64,000 nucleotides of DNA from Bosea sp. BIWAKO-01. GTDB taxonomy: Bacteria > Pseudomonadota > Alphaproteobacteria > Rhizobiales > Beijerinckiaceae. A program made the translations under genes and the position numbers. The notes beneath the pieces are model-generated. The model was given only the letters and a program-made list of their open reading frames with translations. It had not been told where the DNA came from and did no database searches. The DNA is taken from NCBI RefSeq assembly GCF_001748145.1, contig NZ_BCQA01000001.1, forward strand, positions 6,660,501 to 6,724,500, given 5' to 3'. This document shows, piece by piece, positions 26,730-35,524 of this stretch (its first letter is position 1; every line of letters starts with the position of its first letter).

Positions 26730-27832
26730 GCCGACACCTCGGTCACGCGGTACTCGGCCCGTGCGAGCCAGTCGGGCTCGATCTCGACGCCCCAGCCGGG
26801 CTCGGAGGGGATTGCGACCATGCCGTCGCGGGCTTTAGGCGGATTGCGCAGCAGCCCCTGCTCCCAGGGGTAATAGTCCGGTCCCTCGATCGAGAATTCG
26901 ACATAGGGCCCGGCATTGGCGAGCGCGCCCATGACATGCAGGGTGAACACCGTCACCAGCGACTGGTTGGCGGAATGGGGCGTCACCGGCAGGCCGGCCT
27001 CGGCCGCCCAGCGCGCCACCGTGAGCATGCGCCCGACGCCGCCGATATAGCAGATGTCCGGCTGCACGACGTCGACGACGCGCCCATCGATCATCGCGCG
27101 CCAGATCGCGAGGTCGCAATCCTGTTCGCCGCCGGTGACGTCGAGGTCGAGCGCCTCGCGGACCTCACGCGTCCAGGCATGTTCCCAATAGGGACAGGGT
27201 TCCTCGAAATGGACGATGCCATGGTCCTGCAGGATGCGGCCAACCGCGATCGCGCTTGCCGGCGTGTAGCCGCTATTGGCATCGACGAGCAGCGTCGCCT
27301 CGTCGCCGAGCGCGGCGCGGACCTGCGGCACGATCGCCTCCGTGCGGCCGGGCCATTCGTCCTGGTCGCGACCGCATTCGCGCCCGACCCGGAACTTGAA
27401 GGCATTGTAGCCATGGGCATCGCGCAGCCGGGCCAGGCGCTCGGCCTCCGCTTCCGGGGTGATCTCGCCGCGCTTCATGCTGGAGGCATAGACCGGAAAC
27501 GGGCGCGGCGTGCCGCCGAGCAATTCGCAGACGCTCTTCCGCTCCTTGCGGCCGCGCAGGTCCCAGAGCGCCGTGTCGAGCCCGGTCAGGGCGCGGCAGA
27601 GATAGGAACCTGGAAACTTGTGCTCGCGCTCGCCGATCGTCGCGACGAGGTCATCGACCGCAAAGGCGTCCCAGCCGATCGCCCAGCGGGCGACCTGGCG
27701 GTGGAAGACGGTGGCGGTGATGTCGGCGTTATAGGGCGAGAACTGGCCCCAGCCCTGGCTGCCATCCTCGCAGGTAGCGCGGACGAAGCCGACATCGGGC
27801 GTCGTGAAGCTCTCGAGACGGGTGATCTTCAT
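26726..27832 (-). CDS. Enolase-superfamily (mandelate racemase/muconate lactonizing) enzyme
   Basis: 368 residues from ATG at 27830-27832. The metal ligands are visible in LLVDANSGY (Asp), HFEEPCPY (Glu) and VTGGEQD (Glu). FKFRVG supplies a Lys-type acid/base and VTPHSANQ a His. The C-terminal FSIEGPDYYPWEQGLL region is typical of acid-sugar dehydratases and some racemases or epimerases. Reactions start by abstraction of the proton alpha to a carboxylate. First gene of the enolase, ALDH, FAD-oxidase operon, with operator-like element B about 70 bases upstream. The exact substrate is not known. Confidence 0.88.
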   Translation of the reverse strand: MKITRLESFTTPDVGFVRATCEDGSQGWGQFSPYNADITATVFHRQVARWAIGWDAFAVDDLVATIGEREHKFPGSYLCRALTGLDTALWDLRGRKERKSVCELLGGTPRPFPVYASSMKRGEITPEAEAERLARLRDAHGYNAFKFRVGRECGRDQDEWPGRTEAIVPQVRAALGDEATLLVDANSGYTPASAIAVGRILQDHGIVHFEEPCPYWEHAWTREVREALDLDVTGGEQDCDLAIWRAMIDGRVVDVVQPDICYIGGVGRMLTVARWAAEAGLPVTPHSANQSLVTVFTLHVMGALANAGPYVEFSIEGPDYYPWEQGLLRNPPKARDGMVAIPSEPGWGVEIEPDWLARAEYRVTEVSA

Positions 27833-27902
27833 GGCTGCCGCGGCCTGCTCCCTCGCCGTGACCCGGCGCGATTGCGAGGCTGCGGCGGGCCCAGAAGGGG
27901 AC

Positions 27903-27956
27903 TTGAATTGGCCTGAACCCAAGGTCCATTCTGACGAAAGCAGCAGTCCAATCCGC
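27903..27956 (-). promoter_or_regulatory. Operator-like element B, between the enolase-family operon and the MocR gene
   Basis: In the direction of the enolase-family gene it reads GCGGATTGGACTG, then CAGAATGGACCTT 22 bases on, then GGCCAATTCAA. It lies in the 177-base divergent region between two starts (27832 and 28010), so it could control both the catabolic operon and the regulator itself. Confidence 0.8.
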
Positions 27957-28009
27957 GGGATCGGGACCAACGCTGGCTTAGGCGAGACAATCGCCGAGAT
28001 GGGGAAGAC

Positions 28010-29494
28010 ATGGTCAAACGCGAGGAAGGCGTCCTGCTGCAGTCGATCGTGCTGGATCGCGACGGGCCGCATGGGCTCAGCGTCCAGATCTGCGTCGGCT
28101 TGCGCGAGCTGATCCTGGGCGGTGCGCTCAAGGTCGGCGAGCGGCTGCCGGCGACGCGCACGCTGGCGCAGGAGTTCGGCGTCGCCCGCACCACCATCGT
28201 CGAGAGTTTCGAGCGGCTCGCCTCGGAGGGGCTGGTCGAAACGCGCGTCGGCGCCGGCACCTATGTCAGCCAGGCGCTGGCGAGCGAGCGGCCGGCGCCC
28301 GCGACCGCGGCGGTGGCCGTGCCGACCGCAAAACTCAAGCTGGCGCAGGCGATGGACTCCGCCTCAAAACTGTTCGGCACGCGCCTGCCGCACCAGCCGC
28401 GCGCCTTCACCACGGCGATGCCGGCTTTCGACGCCTTCCCGATGGCGCAATGGGCCAAGCTCTCCGGCCGGCACTGGCGCAAGGCGCGCCAGCAGGTGCT
28501 CGGCTATCCCGATCCCCATGGCGAAGCGGTGCTGCGCCAGGCGATCGCGGCCCATCTCAGGCTCAACCGCGGCATCGCCTGCGAATGGCAGCAGATCTTC
28601 ATCGTCGCGGGCGCGCAGCAGGCCTTCCAGCTGCTCGGCGCGACCCTGATCAATCCCGGCGACAAGGTCTGGTTCGAGAACCCGGGCGCGATCGGCGCGC
28701 GCAACAGCCTGATCCTGTCGGGCGCCGATATCGTGCCGGTGCCGGTCGACGAGGCCGGGCTGATCGTCGAGGCGGGCCTGCGCCGCGCGCCGGATTTCAA
28801 GCTCGCCTTCGTCACGCCCTCGCACCAGCAGCCGCTCGGCGCCAAGATGAGCCTGGAGCGGCGCCTGGCCCTGCTGGAGGCGGCGCAGGCGAGTTCGGCC
28901 TGGATCATCGAAGATGACTGGGACGGCGAGTTCTGCTTCCAGGGCGCGCCGCTGGCGACGCTGACCAGCATCGATCTCACCGGCCGCGTGATCTATGTCG
29001 GCACCTTCTCGAAGACGTTGTTTCCCTCGCTGCGCCTCGGCTTCCTCGTCGCCCCGCCCCAGCTCGCCGAGCAGATCGGCATCTGCCTCGACGCCTATTC
29101 GCCGGGTGTGCCCACCGCGCTGCAGGGCATCGTCGCCGACTTCATCGTCGAGGGCCATTTCGCCACCCATGTCCGGCGCATGCGCAAGCTCTACCAGGAG
29201 CGCCACCAGGCGCTGATCGCCGCGGCGGATGCACATCTTGCGGGCGATCTCACCGTCGTGCCCACCCATACCGGCATGCACACGATCGGCCTCCTGCGCG
29301 AGGGGCTCGATGCCGTCGCGGTGACGCAGGCGGCCGCCCGGCGCGGCATCACGGTGGCGCCGATCAGCCGCTTCAGCCTGGAACCGATGGAGCGGGACGG
29401 GCTCGTGCTCGGCTTCAGCGGCTTCACGCCGGCACAGATCCAGGCCGGCGTGCTGGGCCTCAGGCAGGCGATCGACGATATCGCCCCTGGCTGA
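28010..29494 (+). CDS. MocR-family (GntR-HTH/aminotransferase) transcriptional regulator
   Basis: 494 residues. The N-terminal winged helix is GntR-type (GERLPATRTLAQEFGVARTTIVESFERL). A fold-type I aminotransferase-like domain follows: SGRHWRK, IIEDDWDGEF and the PLP-binding Lys in GTFSKTLFPSLRLG are intact. MocR proteins use PLP and often an amino compound as effector and bind direct repeats upstream of catabolic genes. Divergent from the enolase-family operon, with three matching operator-like sites nearby, it is the likely regulator of the island. Confidence 0.94.
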   Translation: MVKREEGVLLQSIVLDRDGPHGLSVQICVGLRELILGGALKVGERLPATRTLAQEFGVARTTIVESFERLASEGLVETRVGAGTYVSQALASERPAPATAAVAVPTAKLKLAQAMDSASKLFGTRLPHQPRAFTTAMPAFDAFPMAQWAKLSGRHWRKARQQVLGYPDPHGEAVLRQAIAAHLRLNRGIACEWQQIFIVAGAQQAFQLLGATLINPGDKVWFENPGAIGARNSLILSGADIVPVPVDEAGLIVEAGLRRAPDFKLAFVTPSHQQPLGAKMSLERRLALLEAAQASSAWIIEDDWDGEFCFQGAPLATLTSIDLTGRVIYVGTFSKTLFPSLRLGFLVAPPQLAEQIGICLDAYSPGVPTALQGIVADFIVEGHFATHVRRMRKLYQERHQALIAAADAHLAGDLTVVPTHTGMHTIGLLREGLDAVAVTQAAARRGITVAPISRFSLEPMERDGLVLGFSGFTPAQIQAGVLGLRQAIDDIAPG

Positions 29495-29514
29495 TCCGCG
29501 GCTTGATCTTGCTC

Positions 29515-29568
29515 GCCGATTGGACTGGCGCTTCGAACAGAATGGCCCTTAGCGGCTAGCCCAATTCA
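29515..29568 (+). promoter_or_regulatory. Operator-like element C, upstream of the GMC oxidoreductase
   Basis: Reads GCCGATTGGACTG, CAGAATGGCCCTT (22-base spacing of GATTGG and GAATGG), then CCCAATTCAT, the same order and orientation relative to its gene as elements A and B. About 108 bases before the GMC start. Confidence 0.78.
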
Positions 29569-29579
29569 TCCTATTGCAT

Positions 29580-29645
29580 CGACCCGAAAAGTGGCTGGCG
29601 GCTTTGGGGAAAGCCGATGCCAACGCATCGAAAGCCTGATGCTCA
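29580..29645 (+). repeat. Dispersed intergenic repeat, copy 1
   Basis: Contains CGACCCGAAAAGTGG, a Gly/Thr-rich spacer, GGGAAAGCCGATGCC and a CGCATCGAAAGC tail. Diverged copies are near 45684-45735 and 55365-55435. It resembles the short mosaic palindromic repeats common in intergenic DNA of Hyphomicrobiales. Confidence 0.5.
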
Positions 29646-29675
29646 GCCAACGCCGGAAGCGGCAGGGAGTCCGTC

Positions 29676-31286
29676 TTGGAGGAATGGGATGTCATCGTCA
29701 TCGGCGCAGGCTCGGCCGGCTGCGCGCTGGCCGGGCGCCTGGCGCTGGCCGGGCGCGGCCGCATCCTTGTGCTGGAAGCCGGGCCGCGCGACCTGAGCCC
29801 CTGGCTGCATCTGCCGATCGGCTACGGCAAGACCTTCTACCACCCGCGCCTGAACTGGATGTACCGGACGGAAAAGCAGCCGGGGCTCGCCGGCCGCGAG
29901 ATCTACCAGCCGCGCGGCAAGGTCGTGGGCGGGTCGAGCGCGATCAATGCGATGGTCTATATGCGCGGCCAGCGTGAGGATTTCGACGGCTGGGAGGCGA
30001 TGGGCAATCCCGGCTGGGGCTGGCGCGAGGTGCTCGCCGCCTATCGCCGCATGGAGGACCATGCGCTCGGCGCCTCGGTCTGGCATGGCGCGGGCGGCCC
30101 GTTGCATGTCGAGGACATCGCCTCGGTGGTCCATCCGCTGACGCCGATCTTCGTCAAGGCGGCCGAGGAAGCCGGCCTGCCCTTCAATCCCGATCTCAAC
30201 GGCGAAAGCTGCGAGGGCGCCGGCATCTACCAGATCACGACGCGCGGCGGCCTGCGTGAATCGGCGGCACGCGCCTATCTGCATCCGGCCCGCAAGGCCG
30301 GGCGCGTCAAGGTCGAGACCGGGGTTCTCGCCTCGCGCATCCTGTTCGAAGGGCGCCGCGCGGTCGGCGTCGAGGGTCGGCGCGACGGCCAGCCCGTCAG
30401 CTTCCGCACCGCCGGCGAGATCATCGTCTCGGCGGGCGCAATCAATTCGCCCCAGCTCCTGCAGCTTTCCGGCATCGGGGCGCCCGCGCTGCTCGCTGAG
30501 CACGGCATCACGCCCCTGCACGCCTTGCCGGCGGTCGGCGCCCATCTCCAGGACCATCTCTGCTACGACCATGTCTACCGGTCCAGGCAGCCCAGCCTGA
30601 ACGAGGCTTTGCTGTCCTGGTCCGGCCGCATCGGCATGGCCCTGCAATACGCGCTTCAGCGCAGCGGCCCGCTCTCGCTCAGCGTCAACCAGGGCGGCGG
30701 CTTCTTCAAGACGCGGCCGGGGCTCGAGCGCCCGGACATGCAGCTCTATTTCTCGCCGTTGAGCTATGAGCGCGCCCTGCCCGGCGTGCGCGCGCTGATG
30801 AAGCCCGATCCGTTCTCCGGCTTCAGCACCAGTGTCTCGCCCTGCCGGCCGCGCAGCCGCGGCCATGTCGCGATCCGCTCGGCCGATCCCCATGTCGCCC
30901 CGGTGATCGAACCGAACTATCTCTCCGATGCGGAGGATATCCGCGACATCCTCGCCGGCGCACGCTTCCTGCACCGCCTGGCAGCGGCGCCGAGCTTCGC
31001 CGCCCTGATCGAGAGCGAGATCCGTCCGGGGCCAGATTGCAGCGATGACGAGGCGCAGCTCGACGCCATCCGGCAGCAGGCCTATTCGGTCTTCCACCCC
31101 TGCGGCACCTGCCGGATGGGGCCCGATCCTGCGGATTCAGTGGTCGATGCGAGCCTCAGGGTGCATGGCCTCAGCGGCCTGCGCATCGCCGATGCCTCGA
31201 TCTTCCCGACAATCCCCTCGGGCAACACCAACGCTCCGGCGATGATGGTCGGCGAGCGTGCCGCCGAACTCATGTTCGCGGAGTGA
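29676..31286 (+). CDS. GMC-family FAD oxidoreductase (choline dehydrogenase-like)
   Basis: 536 residues, TTG start at 29676 with GGGAG upstream. N-terminal FAD motif VIGAGSAGCALAGRL; PRGKVVGGSSAINAMVYMRG and SAGAINSPQLLQLSGIG are the two GMC signatures. The active-site pair is His in HPCGTCRMG and Asn in GNTNAP near the C-terminus. These enzymes oxidise alcohols such as choline or polyols to aldehydes. Operator-like element C suggests co-regulation with the ALDH and transporter operons. Confidence 0.93.
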   Translation: MEEWDVIVIGAGSAGCALAGRLALAGRGRILVLEAGPRDLSPWLHLPIGYGKTFYHPRLNWMYRTEKQPGLAGREIYQPRGKVVGGSSAINAMVYMRGQREDFDGWEAMGNPGWGWREVLAAYRRMEDHALGASVWHGAGGPLHVEDIASVVHPLTPIFVKAAEEAGLPFNPDLNGESCEGAGIYQITTRGGLRESAARAYLHPARKAGRVKVETGVLASRILFEGRRAVGVEGRRDGQPVSFRTAGEIIVSAGAINSPQLLQLSGIGAPALLAEHGITPLHALPAVGAHLQDHLCYDHVYRSRQPSLNEALLSWSGRIGMALQYALQRSGPLSLSVNQGGGFFKTRPGLERPDMQLYFSPLSYERALPGVRALMKPDPFSGFSTSVSPCRPRSRGHVAIRSADPHVAPVIEPNYLSDAEDIRDILAGARFLHRLAAAPSFAALIESEIRPGPDCSDDEAQLDAIRQQAYSVFHPCGTCRMGPDPADSVVDASLRVHGLSGLRIADASIFPTIPSGNTNAPAMMVGERAAELMFAE

Positions 31287-31470
31287 CCTGCGCAGACAGC
31301 GCGACCGCCGACATCCCGGAGCCCCCCTGTTCGGCCTGACCGTGAGAGACCGCCGCCGGCGCCGCGGCGCTCCCGTGGAGAACCTAGCCCGTCGTGCCCC
31401 CTCCATTCAAAAGGACGTCACGCCATCAAAGCTCGGGATCACAGACCGGCCATGCGGCTCCACCAACGCA

Positions 31471-32442
31471 TCAGCCTTGGTTTGCTCCGGTCCTGGCCGA
31501 GTTTCGGAACTCTGTCGGGCTCATGCCGGTCGCCTTGCGAAAGGCGCGCGTAAAATGGGCGGAATCGCTGAAGCCACAGGCGAAGCCGATCGACGCCAGC
31601 GAAGCCGGCCCGCTCAGCAGCATCAGGCTCGCGTGACGAATTTGCGAGGCGCGTCGCAGCCCCTGCAGCGACAGGCCGTCCTCAGCGAAGCGACGTTGCA
31701 AGGTGCGCGGCGACTGACCAAGCTGTCTTGCGAGACGTGGCAAAGACCAGATCACGAGCAAATCGCCTTCGACCAGCGCAATCGCAGTCCGGCTTGGCTT
31801 GCTCAAGTGCTGATCCGGCTGGGCGTACAACGCGGCAGCGGGCCCGGGTTGCCTTGTTCCGGGCGTCCAGCTCAGGCGCCAGAGCCCTGTCTGCTCGGCG
31901 ATCGGCTGCGCCCCGTCCACCACAGCGCCTGCCGCGATGACGACTGACGGCTCGTCATCAGGCCCGATGGCCAGGCAGAGATCGGTGCAGCCCGCCACCG
32001 CAAGAAGTCCGGCGATAACGCCCGCCAACACGTAGTCGACCGCCGGGCTTGGCGGATCCTCGGGCGCCCCGCGATGATCGAGCAGCGCCCCGGTTTCGCT
32101 GACGGAGCGGACGATGATGGGGTGCCTTGTGTGAATGTAGCGCTCCAGCCGGTTCCAGCGCGCAATCAGGTCTGGCCCATTCCGCGCGGCAAGCAGCGCC
32201 GCTCCAAGTGGATCGAACGCCATGCGCTGCACCGATTGACCAACCTTCAGAAGTGCGGCGGGACCGTGTGCAGCCAGCACGGCCTCGGCCAGGGCTGTCT
32301 TGTCGGTGAGCGACGCGTGGGGCGAATTGGGCCGTGTCTTCGGCCCGCGGTCAGGCAGGCTGATCTCCTGTTCAGCGAAAGACAGCTGCATCAGTCGAAC
32401 GAGCGCAGCCCCCGTGAGATCGTCCTTCACCGGGGACATCAT
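31471..32442 (-). CDS. AraC-family transcriptional regulator
   Basis: 323 residues. The C-terminal pair of helix-turn-helices is clear: LPRLARQLGQSPRTLQRRFAEDG and LASIGFACGFSDSAHFTRAFRKATG. The N-terminal 200 residues resemble the Arabinose_bd-type domain of OruR/ArgR-like regulators. ATG overlaps the stop of the patatin gene (ATGA), so both are in one transcript. Confidence 0.92.
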   Translation of the reverse strand: MMSPVKDDLTGAALVRLMQLSFAEQEISLPDRGPKTRPNSPHASLTDKTALAEAVLAAHGPAALLKVGQSVQRMAFDPLGAALLAARNGPDLIARWNRLERYIHTRHPIIVRSVSETGALLDHRGAPEDPPSPAVDYVLAGVIAGLLAVAGCTDLCLAIGPDDEPSVVIAAGAVVDGAQPIAEQTGLWRLSWTPGTRQPGPAAALYAQPDQHLSKPSRTAIALVEGDLLVIWSLPRLARQLGQSPRTLQRRFAEDGLSLQGLRRASQIRHASLMLLSGPASLASIGFACGFSDSAHFTRAFRKATGMSPTEFRNSARTGANQG

Positions 32443-33506
32443 GCGCCGGCCTCTGGCGCGGCACGCAGCCAGCTCGCTGGATCCTTGCCATGCCGCCGGC
32501 CGACCTCGAAGAGGCGCCGCATCTCGGCAGGCTCGAAAACGAAGGGGTTTTCCGTTTCGGGGATGGCGTTCGGAAGGCGCTGCAGCCGGAATGCCGCGCC
32601 TTCATCCTTCGCCAGCATCGCCGCGCGCTCGACGGCGATGACAAGCAGGCTTCTCAGGAGCTCTGACACGCCGCGACGCGCCAGCGTGACCGCGCCATGT
32701 CCGGTGGCCTGCGTCGCAGCGACGGAGCTGACATGTCCATTGGCGATGACCCAGAGGTTCACCCTGCCCGCGCCGCGCACCATAGCGGGCTCGACCGCGA
32801 TGGGGCGCATCACGCCGCCATCGCCATGAAGCACGACCACGCCGCTTGCCGTGTCCAGGAGCGGGACCGGCTCGACGAAGCCAGGCGGGGCCGCCGAAGC
32901 CACCAGCATCTCGATAAAGGCACGACGCGCATCGGGCCGGCCCGATGCCGCAAGCCGGCCCATATCCCACGTGACCGGCCGACCGTTCGTCAGGTCGGTG
33001 GTGGTGACGTAGAGCCGCCGACCCTGAAGGTGCGCCTCGGCGATTTCGGCCAGCATGGGTTCGGTGATCACGCCTTCGAGCGTCCGGCGCAGTGGATCGG
33101 CCTTGTTGAGCCCTGCCTTGATGAGCACCCCGATGCCGTTGCCCTTGAGCACGTCCGCGGTGCGCGTCGTGGTATAGACCGCCTCCAGTATCCGGTCGTA
33201 GCGCGGTCCGAGAAAGGCGAGAGGCGCTTGCAATGCCCCCGTCGAGACGCCGCTGACCAGATCGAACCTCGGCCGCTTGCCGCTTTGCGTCCAGCCGACG
33301 AGCACGCCAGCTCCAAAGGCGCCATCTGCCCCGCCGCTCGACAAGGCGAGCACATGACGGCCGTTGCCCTGCGCCGACCAAGGCTCTGGCTGCTGAGCGG
33401 CCACGCGCAATGTTTGCGGATCGAGGGCCTGGCCCGTCGGGGCAATGGAGCAACCGCCGAGCGCCAGCACGCCGGCAAGGAGGGCAAGGCGGCTCCATCG
33501 CATCAT
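32439..33506 (-). CDS. Patatin-like phospholipase, lipoprotein
   Basis: 355 residues. The N-terminus is a lipoprotein signal with lipobox LALGGC, so the protein is probably anchored in the outer or inner membrane. Patatin parts: oxyanion loop SSGGADGAFGAG, nucleophile Ser in SGVSTGA, and the Asp of the dyad in HGDGGVM. It should hydrolyse acyl chains from lipids. Its start overlaps the stop of the molybdenum-hydroxylase relic, which may reflect the junction where the relic was cut down. Confidence 0.9.
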   Translation of the reverse strand: MMRWSRLALLAGVLALGGCSIAPTGQALDPQTLRVAAQQPEPWSAQGNGRHVLALSSGGADGAFGAGVLVGWTQSGKRPRFDLVSGVSTGALQAPLAFLGPRYDRILEAVYTTTRTADVLKGNGIGVLIKAGLNKADPLRRTLEGVITEPMLAEIAEAHLQGRRLYVTTTDLTNGRPVTWDMGRLAASGRPDARRAFIEMLVASAAPPGFVEPVPLLDTASGVVVLHGDGGVMRPIAVEPAMVRGAGRVNLWVIANGHVSSVAATQATGHGAVTLARRGVSELLRSLLVIAVERAAMLAKDEGAAFRLQRLPNAIPETENPFVFEPAEMRRLFEVGRRHGKDPASWLRAAPEAGA

Positions 33507-33795
33507 GCCGGCTGATCGGCCTGCCAGGGCCGCCCCAGCACAAGCCTGCCGGTCATGGCGGCGACGGCATTAGCGATCGCTGGCGCCGTCACGATTGCAG
33601 TCTCCACGGCACCTGTCGGGTCCTCGCGGGCATCGATCAGATCGATGATCATTCCCGGCACGCCGGAGACGTGCGGCGCGGCATAATCGGCGAAGCTCCT
33701 CTGCACCCCGGCGCCGTCGGCCAGGGAGAGCGCCTGGGAGACCTGCCCCCGCCATCCCTTGCCATGCGCTTGGGTGCCCTCACCGCCGAATCGTT
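33503..33795 (-). pseudogene. Relic of a molybdenum hydroxylase (xanthine dehydrogenase/CoxL-type) large subunit
   Basis: On the minus strand the frame reads GGEGTQAHGKGWRGQVSQAL, then directly GVQRSFADYAAPHVSG and a tail with PAIANAVAAMTGR. In the intact family the G.Q.HGQG motif and the final SFMDY.LP segment are separated by several hundred residues, so an internal deletion has fused them. The part still open from a GTG at 33706 is 67 residues. Family call rests on these two motifs and is moderately sure. Confidence 0.55.
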
Positions 33796-33940
33796 CAATG
33801 CGAGGCGCATGGCAATCTCCTGGTGCGTCGCGGGCGTCGTTCGCGACGGGATATCATGACCGATCTCACTGGGATTGAACGATCGCGCCACGATTCCGCT
33901 GGCGCCTGGGGCCGGCCCCTATTGAATCGGTGATCATACG

Positions 33941-34075
33941 AGCCTCGGGATGCATCGGCTCAGCGGCCTGCGCATCGCGGACGCGTCAATCTCTCCAATG
34001 ATCCGCTCGAGCAACACCAACGCTCTGGAAATGGTGGTCGGTGAGCGTGCCGCCGAGCTCATGCTCGCAGAGTGA
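33941..34075 (+). pseudogene. Relic of the C-terminus of a GMC oxidoreductase
   Basis: Forty-four codons in frame to a TGA at 34073 match the last codons of the GMC gene ending at 31286: LSGLRIADASI, then NTNA, then MVVGERAAELMLAE against MMVGERAAELMFAE. No GMC sequence precedes it. It lies next to the molybdenum-hydroxylase relic, so 33.5-34.1 kb is a decayed block. Divergence is spread along the fragment, so it is not a recent copy of the neighbour. Confidence 0.82.
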
Positions 34076-34440
34076 CGCGCGCTGCGGGGGACCGTCCATC
34101 GCCGGCGTGAGCCCCGGCCTGTTTCTCCCTCACCCAACCTCGAAGAAGATCGAGTTTCGCCCCCCGGGGACTGGCCTCTGTCACGACAGCCTCCCGCCAG
34201 GACGAGATCTGCAAGCAGCCAACATGTTCTGGTGCCGGCCGCCCAGATGTCTTCGTGCGCCTCCTGATCGATCAACTCACCCCCTGGCGCTTTCCGGCAA
34301 GAAGAACGCTGACCTCGCTGAAATCGCCTGACCACTTGATTGGCTGGAACCTTCGGATACGTTCTCTCTTCTGCCCTTCCCCCAAGGGCAATAAAATAAG
34401 AGAACGCGGGGGATTACCGACCGAAACCAGGGAGACGATC
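34076..34440. other. Intergenic region upstream of the Cys-rich protein gene
   Basis: 365 bases. No coding content recognised. A short stem (CCTTCCCCC...GGGGGA region near 34374-34415) and an AT-rich patch AATAAAATAAGAG at about 34389-34403 suggest the promoter or leader of the gene at 34441. Confidence 0.4.
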
Positions 34441-34866
34441 GTGAGTCTACGCAAAGCCCTCGCCGCAGCCTGCCTGCTAACTAGCATGATGATCCCACTG
34501 GCCGGTTCGGCCCAGACGCTCACCTTCGCCGAAGCCTATGACCGGCTGGCGAAATCTTGTGGTTCGGACATCGACAAGCTTTGCTCGAAGGTTTCGCTTG
34601 GCGGCGGCGCCGTCAAAACGTGCCTGGATCGCAACCAGGCGCGGCTTTCGGCCGGCTGCAAGAGCGCTTCGGCAGAAGTCTTCCAATCGCTCGCGAAACG
34701 GGCCAATGCCCAGGCCGCCGCGGTCAAGGTCTGCGAGCGCGACCTTGGCCAATATTGCAGCGGTGTGCAGCCCCATGATGGCTACAGGCTGCAGTGCCTG
34801 CTGACCGCATCGAAAGTCGTCAGCAATGGCTGCAAGCAGGTCATCGTCGATGCCGGCTGGAACTGA
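34441..34866 (+). CDS. Secreted cysteine-rich repeat (GLG1-type) protein
   Basis: 141 residues from a GTG at 34441 with GGGAG upstream. Signal peptide ends LAGSAQ. The mature part has two repeats of the C..DI..LC..V..G.....CL......LS..C type (SCGSDIDKLCSKVSLGG and VCERDLGQYCSGVQPHDG), as in the cysteine-rich GLG1 repeat family. Probably periplasmic with disulfides; function unknown. Followed after 16 bases by an OmpA-like gene. Confidence 0.8.
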   Translation: MSLRKALAAACLLTSMMIPLAGSAQTLTFAEAYDRLAKSCGSDIDKLCSKVSLGGGAVKTCLDRNQARLSAGCKSASAEVFQSLAKRANAQAAAVKVCERDLGQYCSGVQPHDGYRLQCLLTASKVVSNGCKQVIVDAGWN

Positions 34867-34882
34867 CAGGACAGTGCATCCC

Positions 34883-35467
34883 ATGAAACCCATCGCCCTC
34901 GTCTTCTCCGCCGCCATCGCCCTCAGCGCCGCAGCCACGGCTGTGCAGGCCCAGGAGCGGCTCAACGACGCGCAGCTGATCGAAACGCTGAACGTCCTCG
35001 ATCAGTCGAAATCGATCGACGTCGCCGCGCTCCGGCGCCAGGCCGTCGACAGCGTCGCCGCCAACCGAGGCCCGGATGCCTCGCTGCGCGAGCCGCTCTC
35101 GCAGGAACTGGACAATCTCTCCCAATTCACCGTCGAGATCCAATTCCGAACCGGCTCGGCGGTGATCCGCCCTGCATCGTTCCGCACGGTTGGCGTGATC
35201 GCCGACTCTCTGCTCCACCCGACCTTGCGGGAATACAAGTTCCTGATCGTCGGCCACACCGATGCGGTCGGCGACCGCAAGTCCAACCTGACGCTCAGCC
35301 AGAAGCGGGCCGATGCGGTTCGTGACGCGCTGGTCACCACGTTCGGCATCTCGCCTGCCAGGATTGTCTCGGTCGGCCTCGGCGAAGAACAGTTGCAGAA
35401 CCGGAAGAACCCGGACGCAGCGGCGAACCGACGCGTCCAGATCGTGAATGTGGGTCGTTTCAGATAG
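34883..35467 (+). CDS. OmpA-family envelope protein
   Basis: 194 residues, signal peptide ending TAVQAQ. The C-terminal half is an OmpA-like peptidoglycan-binding domain: VEIQFRTGSAVIRPAS, FLIVGHTDAVGDRKSNLTLSQKRADAVRDAL, and a final AANRRVQIVNV. It should bind peptidoglycan non-covalently through the Asp and Arg of this fold. No lipobox, and no N-terminal barrel. It lies in a run of envelope genes reading the same way. Confidence 0.91.
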   Translation: MKPIALVFSAAIALSAAATAVQAQERLNDAQLIETLNVLDQSKSIDVAALRRQAVDSVAANRGPDASLREPLSQELDNLSQFTVEIQFRTGSAVIRPASFRTVGVIADSLLHPTLREYKFLIVGHTDAVGDRKSNLTLSQKRADAVRDALVTTFGISPARIVSVGLGEEQLQNRKNPDAAANRRVQIVNVGRFR

Positions 35468-35524
35468 GCGAGCCGGCCAGTGTCGGAACAGCTTGGTGGC
35501 AGATACTCGAGCGCGAGGACGGGC

